Positions 45,910-53,878 of a stretch of 64,000 nt of DNA are shown here, piece by piece. The notes under the pieces were generated by a model that saw only the letters and a program-made list of their open reading frames with translations, was not told the origin of the DNA and made no database searches. The stretch spans positions 88,901 to 152,900 of the forward strand of contig NZ_FQVP01000007.1 in NCBI RefSeq assembly GCF_900129395.1, given 5' to 3'. This DNA comes from Pseudosulfitobacter pseudonitzschiae (GTDB lineage: Bacteria > Pseudomonadota > Alphaproteobacteria > Rhodobacterales > Rhodobacteraceae). How positions within the stretch are numbered: position 1 is the first letter of the stretch; every line of letters begins with the position of its first letter. A program made the translations under genes and the position numbers.

Positions 45910-46299
45910 TGTCTGGCCTTTCGGAATGCATGAGGAAGGGGTGGGGTGACGCAAAACATATTGCACCCGTTGGTGATGAAGAAAACAGCAGAAAATGGCG
46001 TCGCGATAGGGCCAGTGGCAGCACACAGATGATTCCAGTTTTGCCTGCCTGCCCTGCATTGCGTGCCATGGTGGAAACAGGAATGCCGCAATTTCAGAGG
46101 GTTCTGCAACTTGCTAAATCAGGGGCCGCTCTCTGCTCAATCCGGCCTGACTTTCGAAAAAACATTGATCGGCGCGGGATATTGCAGTCCGATTGGGCAG
46201 CGCCGGTTGATGCTTGATGCAACAACCGGACCAAGCGGCGGCCAGACCGCCGGGACAACGCGAAGCGCCGTGTAAAATGGTGCGCAACGGGAGACGACA
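45910..46299. promoter_or_regulatory. Divergent tpa/tauA promoter region with repeat structures
   Basis: 390 bases with no gene. CCGGTTGATG (46203-46212) and CAACAACCGG (46220-46229) form an imperfect inverted repeat, and TTGATGC occurs twice in tandem (46207-46220). CCGGACCAAG (46226-46235) weakly resembles the recalled TauR repeat. These lie 70-95 bases before tauA and are the best operator candidates. Confidence 0.4.
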
Positions 46300-47307
46300 A
46301 TGACATTTAAATCCAAATTAATGAGCGCCACCGCCGCAATCGCAATGCTGACGGGTGCGCAGGCTGCCACTGCCGCAGGGCATGGCGAAATTACCGTGGC
46401 TTATTTCCTCGAATGGCCGATGCCCTTTCAGTATGCCAAGGAAACCGGCATGTACGACGAGGCGATGGGCACCAAGATCAACTGGGTCAGCTTTGACACC
46501 GGCACCGCGATGAGTGCGGCAATGGCCTCGGGCGATGTGCAGCTTTCGGTCAGCCAGGGCGTGCCGCCCTTTGTGGTGGCGACCTCGGCGGGGCAGGATT
46601 TGCAGATCGTCGATGTGGCCGTGTCCTATTCGGACAACGACAACTGTGTCGTGGCATCGGGGCTGGAAATCGACAAGGACAGCGCGGGTGAACTGGCGGG
46701 CAAGAAGGTTGCCGTGCCCCTCGGCACCGCTGCGCATTACGGCTTTCTCAGCCAGATGAACCACTTTGGCGTTGATATCTCCACGATGGACATCGTCGAC
46801 ATGGCCCCTGCCGAAGGGGCGGCGGCGTTGGCCCAGGGGTCGCTGGACATGGCCTGTGGCTGGGGCGGTGCGCTGCGCCGGATGAAAGAACACGGCAACG
46901 TGCTGTTGACCGGTGCGGAAAAGGAAGAGCTGGGTATCCTGGTGTTCGACGCCACGACCGCCCCCGCGACCTATATCGCCGAGAACGGTGAAATGGTGGC
47001 CAAGTTTCTGGCCGTGACAGCCAAGGCCAACGCCATGTGGGCGGATGAGGCAAACCATGCCACGATGTTGCCGGTGATCGCCAAGGATGCGGGCATGAGC
47101 GAGGAAGACACGATGTCGACCCTGTCGACCTTCAAGTTTCCCACCGTGGACGAGCAATTGAGCGACAAGTGGCTGAATGGCCGTGCGCAAACCTTCATGA
47201 AGGGAGTTGCTGGCGTGTTCGTGGACGCGGGTTCGATCCCCTCGGCGCTGGACAGCTATGCGGGCACCGTGAACACCGGGCCGCTGGAGGCCGCGAAAGA
47301 CATGTAA
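46300..47307 (+). CDS. tauA: Taurine ABC transporter substrate-binding protein
   Basis: Periplasmic binding protein for taurine or related sulfonates, 335 residues with a signal peptide ending at ATAAG. The mature part shows the NMT1/THI5-like fold: ITVAYFLEWPMPFQYAKE near the ligand pocket, SFDTGTAMSAAMASGDVQ, and LAGKKVAVPLGTAAHYGF. It is first in tauABC, transcribed away from tpa. Sulfonate specificity is inferred from context. Confidence 0.9.
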   Translation: MTFKSKLMSATAAIAMLTGAQAATAAGHGEITVAYFLEWPMPFQYAKETGMYDEAMGTKINWVSFDTGTAMSAAMASGDVQLSVSQGVPPFVVATSAGQDLQIVDVAVSYSDNDNCVVASGLEIDKDSAGELAGKKVAVPLGTAAHYGFLSQMNHFGVDISTMDIVDMAPAEGAAALAQGSLDMACGWGGALRRMKEHGNVLLTGAEKEELGILVFDATTAPATYIAENGEMVAKFLAVTAKANAMWADEANHATMLPVIAKDAGMSEEDTMSTLSTFKFPTVDEQLSDKWLNGRAQTFMKGVAGVFVDAGSIPSALDSYAGTVNTGPLEAAKDM

Positions 47308-47420
47308 GTCACCCGGACCCTGCGCGCCCGATGTGACGTGCAGGGTCCGACGGACATGAGACGGGGCACACCTCGTCCGTGGGGCCGATACAGGCCAAAG
47401 AAATCAACAAGGGGACGACC

Positions 47421-48227
47421 ATGACGGGACTTGTGATCGACAAGCTGTCCATGCGCTTTGACTTGCCGGGGGGCGGCGCCGTTCAGGCGCTGCAAAATGT
47501 CAGCCTGGACCTGAAACAGGGTGAGTTGCTGAGCGTGCTGGGGCCGTCGGGCTGTGGCAAGACCACGCTTTTGAACATCGTGGCGGGGTTTCTGGCCCAG
47601 ACCGAAGGCGAGGTTCGGCTGAACGGCAAGCCGGTGCACGGCCCCGACGCACAGCGCGGCATGGTGTTTCAGCAAGGCGCGCTGTTCGAGTGGATGAGCG
47701 TGCGCGAGAACGTCAGCTTTGGCCCGGACATGAAGGGCACGCCCAAGGCCGAAAGCCGCAAGACGGTCGACCATTTGCTGGACGTCGTGGGCCTGCGGGA
47801 TTTCAAGGACAAGATGGTATACGAACTGTCGGGCGGGATGCAGCAGCGCGTGGCGCTGGCCCGCTGTCTGGCCAATGACCCTGACGTGATCCTGATGGAC
47901 GAACCGCTGGGCGCGTTGGATGCGCTGACCCGCGAAAAGATGCAAAGCCTGGTGCTGAAGCTGTGGAAGGAAACCGGCAAGACCATCATCCTGATCACCC
48001 ACTCGGTCGAAGAGGCGCTGTTGCTGGGCGAGCGTCTGGTGGTGATGGCGCCGCGGCCAGGGCGCATTCACAAGGAATACCGTCTGCCATTTGCCGACCT
48101 GGGTGTGGGCGCGGACCTGCGCGAGGTCAAGAAACATCCCGACTATGCGCCCACCCGCGAGGAGATTCTGAACATGATCTGGAACATGGAAGAAGAGATC
48201 ATGGGCCGCAGCGAGGAAAGTGTCTGA
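47421..48227 (+). CDS. tauB: Taurine ABC transporter ATPase
   Basis: 268-residue ATP-binding subunit. Walker A is GPSGCGKTTL, Q-loop VFQQGALFEWMSVRENV, signature LSGGMQQRVALARCL, Walker B VILMDEPLGALDALT, and the H-loop ITHSVEEALLLG. The ATG at 47421 is preceded by AAGGGGA. The length is normal for TauB. It ends one base before tauC. Confidence 0.92.
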   Translation: MTGLVIDKLSMRFDLPGGGAVQALQNVSLDLKQGELLSVLGPSGCGKTTLLNIVAGFLAQTEGEVRLNGKPVHGPDAQRGMVFQQGALFEWMSVRENVSFGPDMKGTPKAESRKTVDHLLDVVGLRDFKDKMVYELSGGMQQRVALARCLANDPDVILMDEPLGALDALTREKMQSLVLKLWKETGKTIILITHSVEEALLLGERLVVMAPRPGRIHKEYRLPFADLGVGADLREVKKHPDYAPTREEILNMIWNMEEEIMGRSEESV

Positions 48228-48228
48228 G

Positions 48229-49566
48229 ATGGTGCAGATTTTTCAGGACCTCGGCAGCGAGCTGGCGCAATTGTTCCTCTCCGTGCTGGGGGCCTTCCCC
48301 TTTATCCTCGGCTATCTGGCACTGATCCTGCTTTCGATGGTGATCTGGCGGTTCATCCGCGCCCGCATGGATCGGGTGCGCGATTACCGTTCGTTGAAGA
48401 CTGTGACCTTCGGTGACGAAAGCGCGGTTGTCTCGGACAAGGCAGCCTCGGTGATTTCCATCGTGCTGATCTTTGTGATCTGGGGCGCGTTCACCGGATC
48501 GGGCTGGTTGCCGGGTCCGTTGCACGCGCCGGGTCCGTTCGTCGGGCAGGACAAGTTCACCTATACCATCGAAGGGCCGGACGGGACGCAGGCCGATGCC
48601 ACCGTTTTCGTGTCGGTCTACCGGCAGGGCGAGGAACCCGCGCCGCTGGAGTTCGACGCAGGGACCGGCCCGGTGAAGAACGACAGTGTCGAGGTACAGG
48701 CGTACCGGTCGAAGCTGATCAGTTGGGATGCCAATGACGATGTCACCCGCAAGGATGGCGCGAAGGTTGTCGCGGTGGATGGACGGGCAATCGACGCGAA
48801 TACGGATGTCGACGTGGGCTTTGGCCGCGTGGCGTTGACGGACAAGGGCACGCTGAATTTCGAACCGGGGCAGGGCTGGCAGATGGAAAGCATCTGGTTG
48901 CCGGCCCCTGACAGCGTCTGGCGTCGGTTGGTGTCGGTCAGCGCGGACGGCTATCAGAACGTGACGCTGGCCGAACACCTCAGCTATTCGCTGTTTCGGG
49001 TCATCGTGGGCTTTGCGCTGGGCGCGCTGGTGGGGATTCCGCTGGGCTATGCGATGGGTCTGTCGAACTGGTTCCGCGGCTGGTTCGATCCGATTGTCGA
49101 ATTCATGCGCCCGGTGCCGCCGCTGGCGCTGATCCCGCTGGTGATCATCTGGGCCGGTATTGGCGAGCAGGGCAAGATCATCCTGCTGTTCCTGGCCGCG
49201 CTGTGGATCATGGCCATCGGCGCACGGTCGGGTGTGTCGGGGGTAAAGATCACCAAGGTGCACGCTGCCTATTCGCTGGGGGCCAGCAAGTGGCAGATCC
49301 TGCGCCATGTGATTATCCCCAACTCCCTGCCCGAAATTTTCACCGCCGCGCGCGTGGCGATGGGGGTTTGCTGGGGCACGGTTGTGGCCGCCGAACTGGT
49401 GGCGGCGGAAAAGGGCGTGGGCAAGATGATCGTGGCGGCGTCCAAGTTTCAGGACACCGACATCGTGTTGATGGGGATCATCCTGATCGGCATCATCGGC
49501 TTTGGCATAGACATGCTGATGCGCTGGGCCGAGCGGATTCTGGTGCCGTGGAAGGGCAAGGGCTGA
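48229..49566 (+). CDS. tauC: Taurine ABC transporter permease with inserted extracytoplasmic domain
   Basis: 445-residue inner-membrane permease, about 170 residues longer than typical TauC. Extra N-terminal helices (about residues 23-42 and 73-92) precede an inserted beta-rich region (about 105-225). The canonical TauC part then begins at LPAPDSVWRRLV. The permease EAA loop is visible in GVKITKVHAAYSLGASKWQILRHVIIPNSLPEI. A GTG at 48220 is an alternative start. The insert probably faces the periplasm; its role is unknown. Confidence 0.87.
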   Translation: MVQIFQDLGSELAQLFLSVLGAFPFILGYLALILLSMVIWRFIRARMDRVRDYRSLKTVTFGDESAVVSDKAASVISIVLIFVIWGAFTGSGWLPGPLHAPGPFVGQDKFTYTIEGPDGTQADATVFVSVYRQGEEPAPLEFDAGTGPVKNDSVEVQAYRSKLISWDANDDVTRKDGAKVVAVDGRAIDANTDVDVGFGRVALTDKGTLNFEPGQGWQMESIWLPAPDSVWRRLVSVSADGYQNVTLAEHLSYSLFRVIVGFALGALVGIPLGYAMGLSNWFRGWFDPIVEFMRPVPPLALIPLVIIWAGIGEQGKIILLFLAALWIMAIGARSGVSGVKITKVHAAYSLGASKWQILRHVIIPNSLPEIFTAARVAMGVCWGTVVAAELVAAEKGVGKMIVAASKFQDTDIVLMGIILIGIIGFGIDMLMRWAERILVPWKGKG

Positions 49567-49667
49567 GGCTTGGTCCGCATATAGAATATCACTGGCAACT
49601 TGATGTGGATCATGGCGTGGCAGTTCATAGGTTGCGAGATTGGGTATTCAAATAAAGTGAGGGTCCC

Positions 49668-50081
49668 ATGCGCAGTTTCTTATCAATCACCTCCGGTCTG
49701 GCACTGATGGCGGTCGGGCTTGCGGCCTGTACTGATCCGGTCATGCCTGACCGTACGGACGGGGCGGCGTTTTTTGCCGACAATTGCGTGGCCTGTCACG
49801 GCGCGCGGGGGCGGGGCAACGGGGCCTTTGCCGACGGGCTGCAAGCCAAGCCAGCCGACCTGACCACGCTAAGCCGTCGCAACGGCGGCACATTTCCATC
49901 GGCACGGGCGTTGAGCTATATCTATGGCGACCCTGAGCAGTCCCACCTTGCCCGCGTCATGCCGCAATTCGGCGGCGCGATGGCGCAGGATTTGGTGCCG
50001 GTTGAGATTGACGGTGTGCTGACACCAACACCGCGCGTGCTGGCGGGGTTGCTGGCCTATCTGGAGAGCATTCAGGAGTAG
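49668..50081 (+). CDS. Membrane-anchored mono-heme cytochrome c lipoprotein
   Basis: 137-residue lipoprotein (lipobox LAAC) with one c-type heme site CVACH and a distal Met near VMPQF. Size and layout resemble small cytochrome c domains that receive electrons in the periplasm. It lies 101 bases after tauC with its own promoter region, so a link to sulfite oxidation is possible but unproven, since Soe enzymes use quinone. Confidence 0.88.
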   Translation: MRSFLSITSGLALMAVGLAACTDPVMPDRTDGAAFFADNCVACHGARGRGNGAFADGLQAKPADLTTLSRRNGGTFPSARALSYIYGDPEQSHLARVMPQFGGAMAQDLVPVEIDGVLTPTPRVLAGLLAYLESIQE

Positions 50082-50434
50082 GGGTCGTCGCAAAGCGAAC
50101 GGTATGACGCACAGTGCGTTCTGGTTGGCCTGCACCGCCCATAGGTATGCTTTTGATACCGAGAGCGGATCAATGCGGGGCTAAAACGCTGCCTCTAGCG
50201 GGTTACGTCCAGAGGACGACCGCGAGTTGATGTCAGAATGCTGGAAATCCTCCCGACGGGGGAGGTGGGAAGAGGCACATAGTTTTGCCTCTGCGCGATA
50301 AAATTTCTAATTGATATCAGCACCCGAACATCTCGATGCTGAACTGAACCTGCCCTTTTCGTCAGATAAGGTTGCCTCTGGCCGCCCATGGAAAAGCCGG
50401 CACAGCGGCCGGCTTTCCAAATTTGGCAAAACAG
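50082..50434. other. Non-coding junction between core genome and accessory island
   Basis: About 350 bases without a credible gene, where composition shifts toward lower GC. It contains a terminator-like hairpin (50391-50418) and probably holds the left boundary of the mobile region. I saw no convincing terminal inverted repeat, target duplication or tRNA here. Confidence 0.5.
50391..50418 (-). terminator. Terminator downstream of the membrane protein gene
   Basis: AAAGCCGGC (50393-50401) pairs perfectly with GCCGGCTTT (50408-50416) across a six-base loop, just after the leftward gene. Confidence 0.75.
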
Positions 50435-51034
50435 TCAGCGCACGTTGGCTCTCGTTCTAGAACGTTTTCGCTGCAGTCTCCCCAATAATAGTGCAAATAT
50501 TATTCCGAGTGGGATCAATGATACGGTCAACAAGCGCCCCAGTGGTGACAGCATGAAATTTATAAGAACTTGGAAGCCCGGCCAAAATAATAGGAACGGG
50601 CCGACAGCCATCAGGAAAACAATAGCATAAGCTGCGCCCACTTTTATGTCATCTCTCAGCAATCCATAGTTGTTCTTGTTGTTACCCACTTCCTTTACGA
50701 GCGCGCAGTAGTTCCAGAGAGGGACCAAACAGAAGAGCAATACTATGAAGCCTAATATTCTCAACATGACTTGAGAATCACCAATTATGTCGTCGCCATT
50801 TCCTTTTCCAATCGCAAAAAGCGCAGAAAGTACGGAAAGCGTCCCAACTCTCGTCGCCCAGCTATCAACCAAGGCACTGGGAGGGCTTAAGTCTGACCAC
50901 ACTAGAGTGGACACCCGCGTGTTTTCTTCCTCACACTTGATCGGCCACGCTAGAGGGGGATTGCGGGTTTCATATTCTTTCTTGAATTCTGAGATCTTAG
51001 CGTCAAGATCATTGATCGGGTTTCCAGAGTGCAC
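50435..51034 (-). CDS. Hypothetical membrane protein, GTG start
   Basis: 199 residues, no family recognised. A hydrophilic N-terminus is followed by three clear hydrophobic helices (about 93-113, 133-153 and 166-186) and a basic tail (RLQRKRSRTR). The start is GTG at 51034. Lower GC than the core genome and its place beside the TniQ gene mark it as accessory, perhaps mobile-element cargo. Confidence 0.6.
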   Translation of the reverse strand: MHSGNPINDLDAKISEFKKEYETRNPPLAWPIKCEEENTRVSTLVWSDLSPPSALVDSWATRVGTLSVLSALFAIGKGNGDDIIGDSQVMLRILGFIVLLFCLVPLWNYCALVKEVGNNKNNYGLLRDDIKVGAAYAIVFLMAVGPFLLFWPGFQVLINFMLSPLGRLLTVSLIPLGIIFALLLGRLQRKRSRTRANVR

Positions 51035-51113
51035 TTTAATAACTCAGCTTTTAAGGGGCGGATGAATTTCACGTGTTGTCGCAAACATGACGTGCTTTCA
51101 TTCGTATCAGAAC

Positions 51114-52928
51114 TTAGTTGGTTCCAACAACATCGCGGCGGCGGAAGATGATCCGGTTTTCGCCGTTGAAGATGAGTGGTTCGATGCCGTTTTTGTAGAG
51201 GTCGCGGCAGAGATTGGCGGGATCGCGTCGCAACTCGCGGGCAAGATCGGCAGCCGAGATGTGTTGTTCGCCGAACGCTTCGACGGAGGCCTCATCGACC
51301 ACCCGCCAGCGTTCTGATGACCTTTTGGGCTTCGGAGCAGCGCGCAAGTATCCTGCTTTCACCAGGTTGCGGATTGTTGCGGTATCGACCACAAGTTTAC
51401 TGGCAGCTTCCGACATGCTGATCGCACCAACTGAGCTTTGACCTATGGCCGTTTTCGCCCGCTCGACAGATATCAGGAAGTCGTTGAACCTTGGGTTTTT
51501 GCCCGCCGCGCAGCGTAGCGGAATGTCGTGTTCGAAAATCAGATGCAGGAGTTCGAGGGTCGAACATTGGCACGCGGGCGTGGCCGCAATGAGCGGGATC
51601 TCATCATTGGCGGGTTCCAACTCGGGGCGTGTTCGGCGGTACAAGCGACCGAGAAAGGCGTCGAGATCTTTCTTCCGAAAATACGGCGCGTTTCGGGCCA
51701 TCTCTCCGGCTTTCTTAATGAGCCCTTCCACGACGAAAGTGCGCAACAGGTGGATGTCCAGTCCGAGATAATCTGCCGCGTCGAACCCGCGGAGCAGCCC
51801 ATTAGTTTCATCGGCGAGTTGCTGCAACGTCTCCCGCGAGGGATAGCGACGATAGGTGATGGCACCGGATTTGTCCGATTTCGAGATGTCGCCACGCTCC
51901 AAGAGCTTGTGGCGCAGCATCCGTTCGTCGATGCCGTAGGCCTTCGCGCCTTTTCGAAGGGAATATACCTGTTGCCTGTCGCACCGTATCCGCAGGACTG
52001 TGCTACTGACGAGCACGGGATAGGTCCGCAGGATGTAGTCGAAGACCATCTGGCGGATGCCATTGAAGGCGGCATCATCCTCACGCTGGGACAGCCAGGT
52101 CAGGAAAGAACCGGCAATCGCACCGTAGGTGTGACAACCAGGGCCTGCCTTCATGCGAAGCTCTTCAAGCGCTGCGAACATCTGATCTGGCCCGTTGCGC
52201 AGAATGTCGTAGCCCGCGGCACCGGCCTCAAGCCATTGTCGTTCGGTTGTTTCCGCTCGGCTGGCTTTGGGGCCTCTCGTCAGCAAAAGGCCGAAATTCT
52301 CGCAAAGCTGTGCCGCGACATGGAAATCCAGCGTGTCGAGCCAACGGCCCGCGGAAGTGCCATCCAATCGGCCAAGGAGGTAGCGTTCCAGAGATCGCGC
52401 TTCCTTGGCAACGATCTGGATGTCGCCTATGTCCATATTGTCGACCATCCGTGCAAAATCATAGCTGTGCTTGTGATGGGACGGAGGCGGGACCTCGATT
52501 AACATGCAAGAATGCTGGGCGCAGGTCCGGATTGAAGTGAGTTGCCATATCCCGAGGTGAAATGGGCCATGGGCGCCATGTTTGGACCGGGCTTCGGCGG
52601 CACATTTCGGGCATCCCCTGATCGAGCTTCGGCTGTAAGCCGTGAACCTCGGTGCTTCCGCTCCCAGCTGATAATTCGTCTTCGACGGGGCGTGGGGTGT
52701 CCAGTTGCGGAGTGTGGTGGGATCGCACCCGGCAAGTGCGGCAACTCGCTCGATCTCCACCGGGTCACCGACCTTCAGGGCGCGATAGGAAATGCTCATG
52801 TCGGCGCAGAAAGACTGAAGGCTTGCCGTCCCGTTCTTCCGCGCGATGCGGGACGCGAGCGACGTCGCGCTTTCACCCGGTACCGGGGTGACGTGGAGTG
52901 GAAGAGGTTTGAGGGGTAACAACGTCAT
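51114..52928 (-). CDS. tniQ: TniQ family target-selection protein
   Basis: 604-residue protein with an N-terminal TniQ domain. It has P-GES-ASLASRIARKNG, a zinc site CPKCAAE-like with a downstream CAQHSC, and WQLTSIRTC, as in TnsD/TniQ. The C-terminal two-thirds contains repeated helix-turn-helix-like segments (LLRGFDAADYLGLDIHLLRTFV, ISMSEAASKLVVDTATIRNLV and ISAADLARELRRDPANL) that could read DNA. It overlaps tniB by four bases and likely selects the target site. Confidence 0.8.
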   Translation of the reverse strand: MTLLPLKPLPLHVTPVPGESATSLASRIARKNGTASLQSFCADMSISYRALKVGDPVEIERVAALAGCDPTTLRNWTPHAPSKTNYQLGAEAPRFTAYSRSSIRGCPKCAAEARSKHGAHGPFHLGIWQLTSIRTCAQHSCMLIEVPPPSHHKHSYDFARMVDNMDIGDIQIVAKEARSLERYLLGRLDGTSAGRWLDTLDFHVAAQLCENFGLLLTRGPKASRAETTERQWLEAGAAGYDILRNGPDQMFAALEELRMKAGPGCHTYGAIAGSFLTWLSQREDDAAFNGIRQMVFDYILRTYPVLVSSTVLRIRCDRQQVYSLRKGAKAYGIDERMLRHKLLERGDISKSDKSGAITYRRYPSRETLQQLADETNGLLRGFDAADYLGLDIHLLRTFVVEGLIKKAGEMARNAPYFRKKDLDAFLGRLYRRTRPELEPANDEIPLIAATPACQCSTLELLHLIFEHDIPLRCAAGKNPRFNDFLISVERAKTAIGQSSVGAISMSEAASKLVVDTATIRNLVKAGYLRAAPKPKRSSERWRVVDEASVEAFGEQHISAADLARELRRDPANLCRDLYKNGIEPLIFNGENRIIFRRRDVVGTN

Positions 52929-53878
52929 GTGCGGTTCTCCCGAGAAAACACCTGACGGGCGTCGATGCGCATGAAATCCGGCACGACAAACGGATTGAAC
53001 TCGGCATCGCAGGAGGTGCGGCGATAATATGACCTGATGAAATTGTGCCGGTTCAGTGTCTTCTGGCCCTGCAGGTAGGCGTCTTCGATGGCGTCCAGGA
53101 TCAGGACGATGGCTATGCCGAACTGATTGGCTGCGGCATGGACAACGCGTTCGCCGTGGGACAATTCAAGCACGTCGTCCTCTGGTTCGAGGCCTGCACG
53201 CTCACAGTAGCTGTCCAGGAGATCGAGGATTTCATCGCCATATGCAGCGGGGGATAGGCTCTCAAACCGGACGGTCTTCATGCGGCGTGCGAGCTGGTAG
53301 TCGTGGTTGAGAATGTCCTCCAATTCGTTCGTTCCGGAAAGAATGATCCCGACGGGCCACTCCGGATCAGTCATTAGCGTCTTCAACATTGATGTCACTG
53401 AATCGAGCTCGTGCTTGGTGCCACGCGATGCGAGGTCCTGCGCCTCGTCCAAGTGCACAAACAATACGCGGCGCTCTCTGAGGTGGTGTTGGACCAGGTC
53501 CCAGATGTACCACGCGTGACGATCGGCACCGATGGGGTAGCCGAGCGCCCGCAAGAGCATCTGCCCGACGAACTTCAGCGTTGCGGGTGACGGCACCCGC
53601 AAGCTGACGATGGTGGTGTCGCCGTGCCCATGCTCGGCCAGTCTCTGGCTTTCCATAGCGAGCAGATGGGTAATCGCGGCGCTTTTCCCGGCCCCCGAAT
53701 GCCCCGACAGGGCCAGCCCTTGCGCCTCGCTGGTTCGTCCTGACTGGATGTCCACGAGGCGCTTTTCAGCCAGAATGGAGAAGCCTTCTGCCAACGGTAC
53801 GAAGCGTTCGTGGTGGACGAAATGCCCCTTCAGAGAAGCAATTCGTTGGGCTGCCTGAGTCACCAAATCAATTTTCAT
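52925..53878 (-). CDS. tniB: TniB/TnsC-like AAA ATPase
   Basis: 317-residue transposition regulator ATPase. Walker A is GHSGAGKS (residues 59-66) and Walker B is VLFVHLDEAQDL. A LSGTNELEDIL sensor segment and RRMKTVRFESLSP are family features. It would bind target DNA and recruit the transposase with TniQ. Two ATGs are adjacent; I chose the second (53878) because GGAGGT lies six bases before it. It overlaps the tniA stop. Confidence 0.82.
   Translation of the reverse strand: MKIDLVTQAAQRIASLKGHFVHHERFVPLAEGFSILAEKRLVDIQSGRTSEAQGLALSGHSGAGKSAAITHLLAMESQRLAEHGHGDTTIVSLRVPSPATLKFVGQMLLRALGYPIGADRHAWYIWDLVQHHLRERRVLFVHLDEAQDLASRGTKHELDSVTSMLKTLMTDPEWPVGIILSGTNELEDILNHDYQLARRMKTVRFESLSPAAYGDEILDLLDSYCERAGLEPEDDVLELSHGERVVHAAANQFGIAIVLILDAIEDAYLQGQKTLNRHNFIRSYYRRTSCDAEFNPFVVPDFMRIDARQVFSRENRT

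Noticed and set aside
44392..45933. 513-residue plus-strand open frame opposite tpa
   Set aside because: Shadow of a clear class III aminotransferase.
46063..46275. Short open frames between tpa and tauA
   Set aside because: No ribosome sites or family motifs; the region is a divergent promoter.
50082..50434. Transposon terminal repeats at the left boundary
   Set aside because: I looked for TGT/ACA ends and repeated 20-mers shared with the region right of tnsA and found none convincing by eye.
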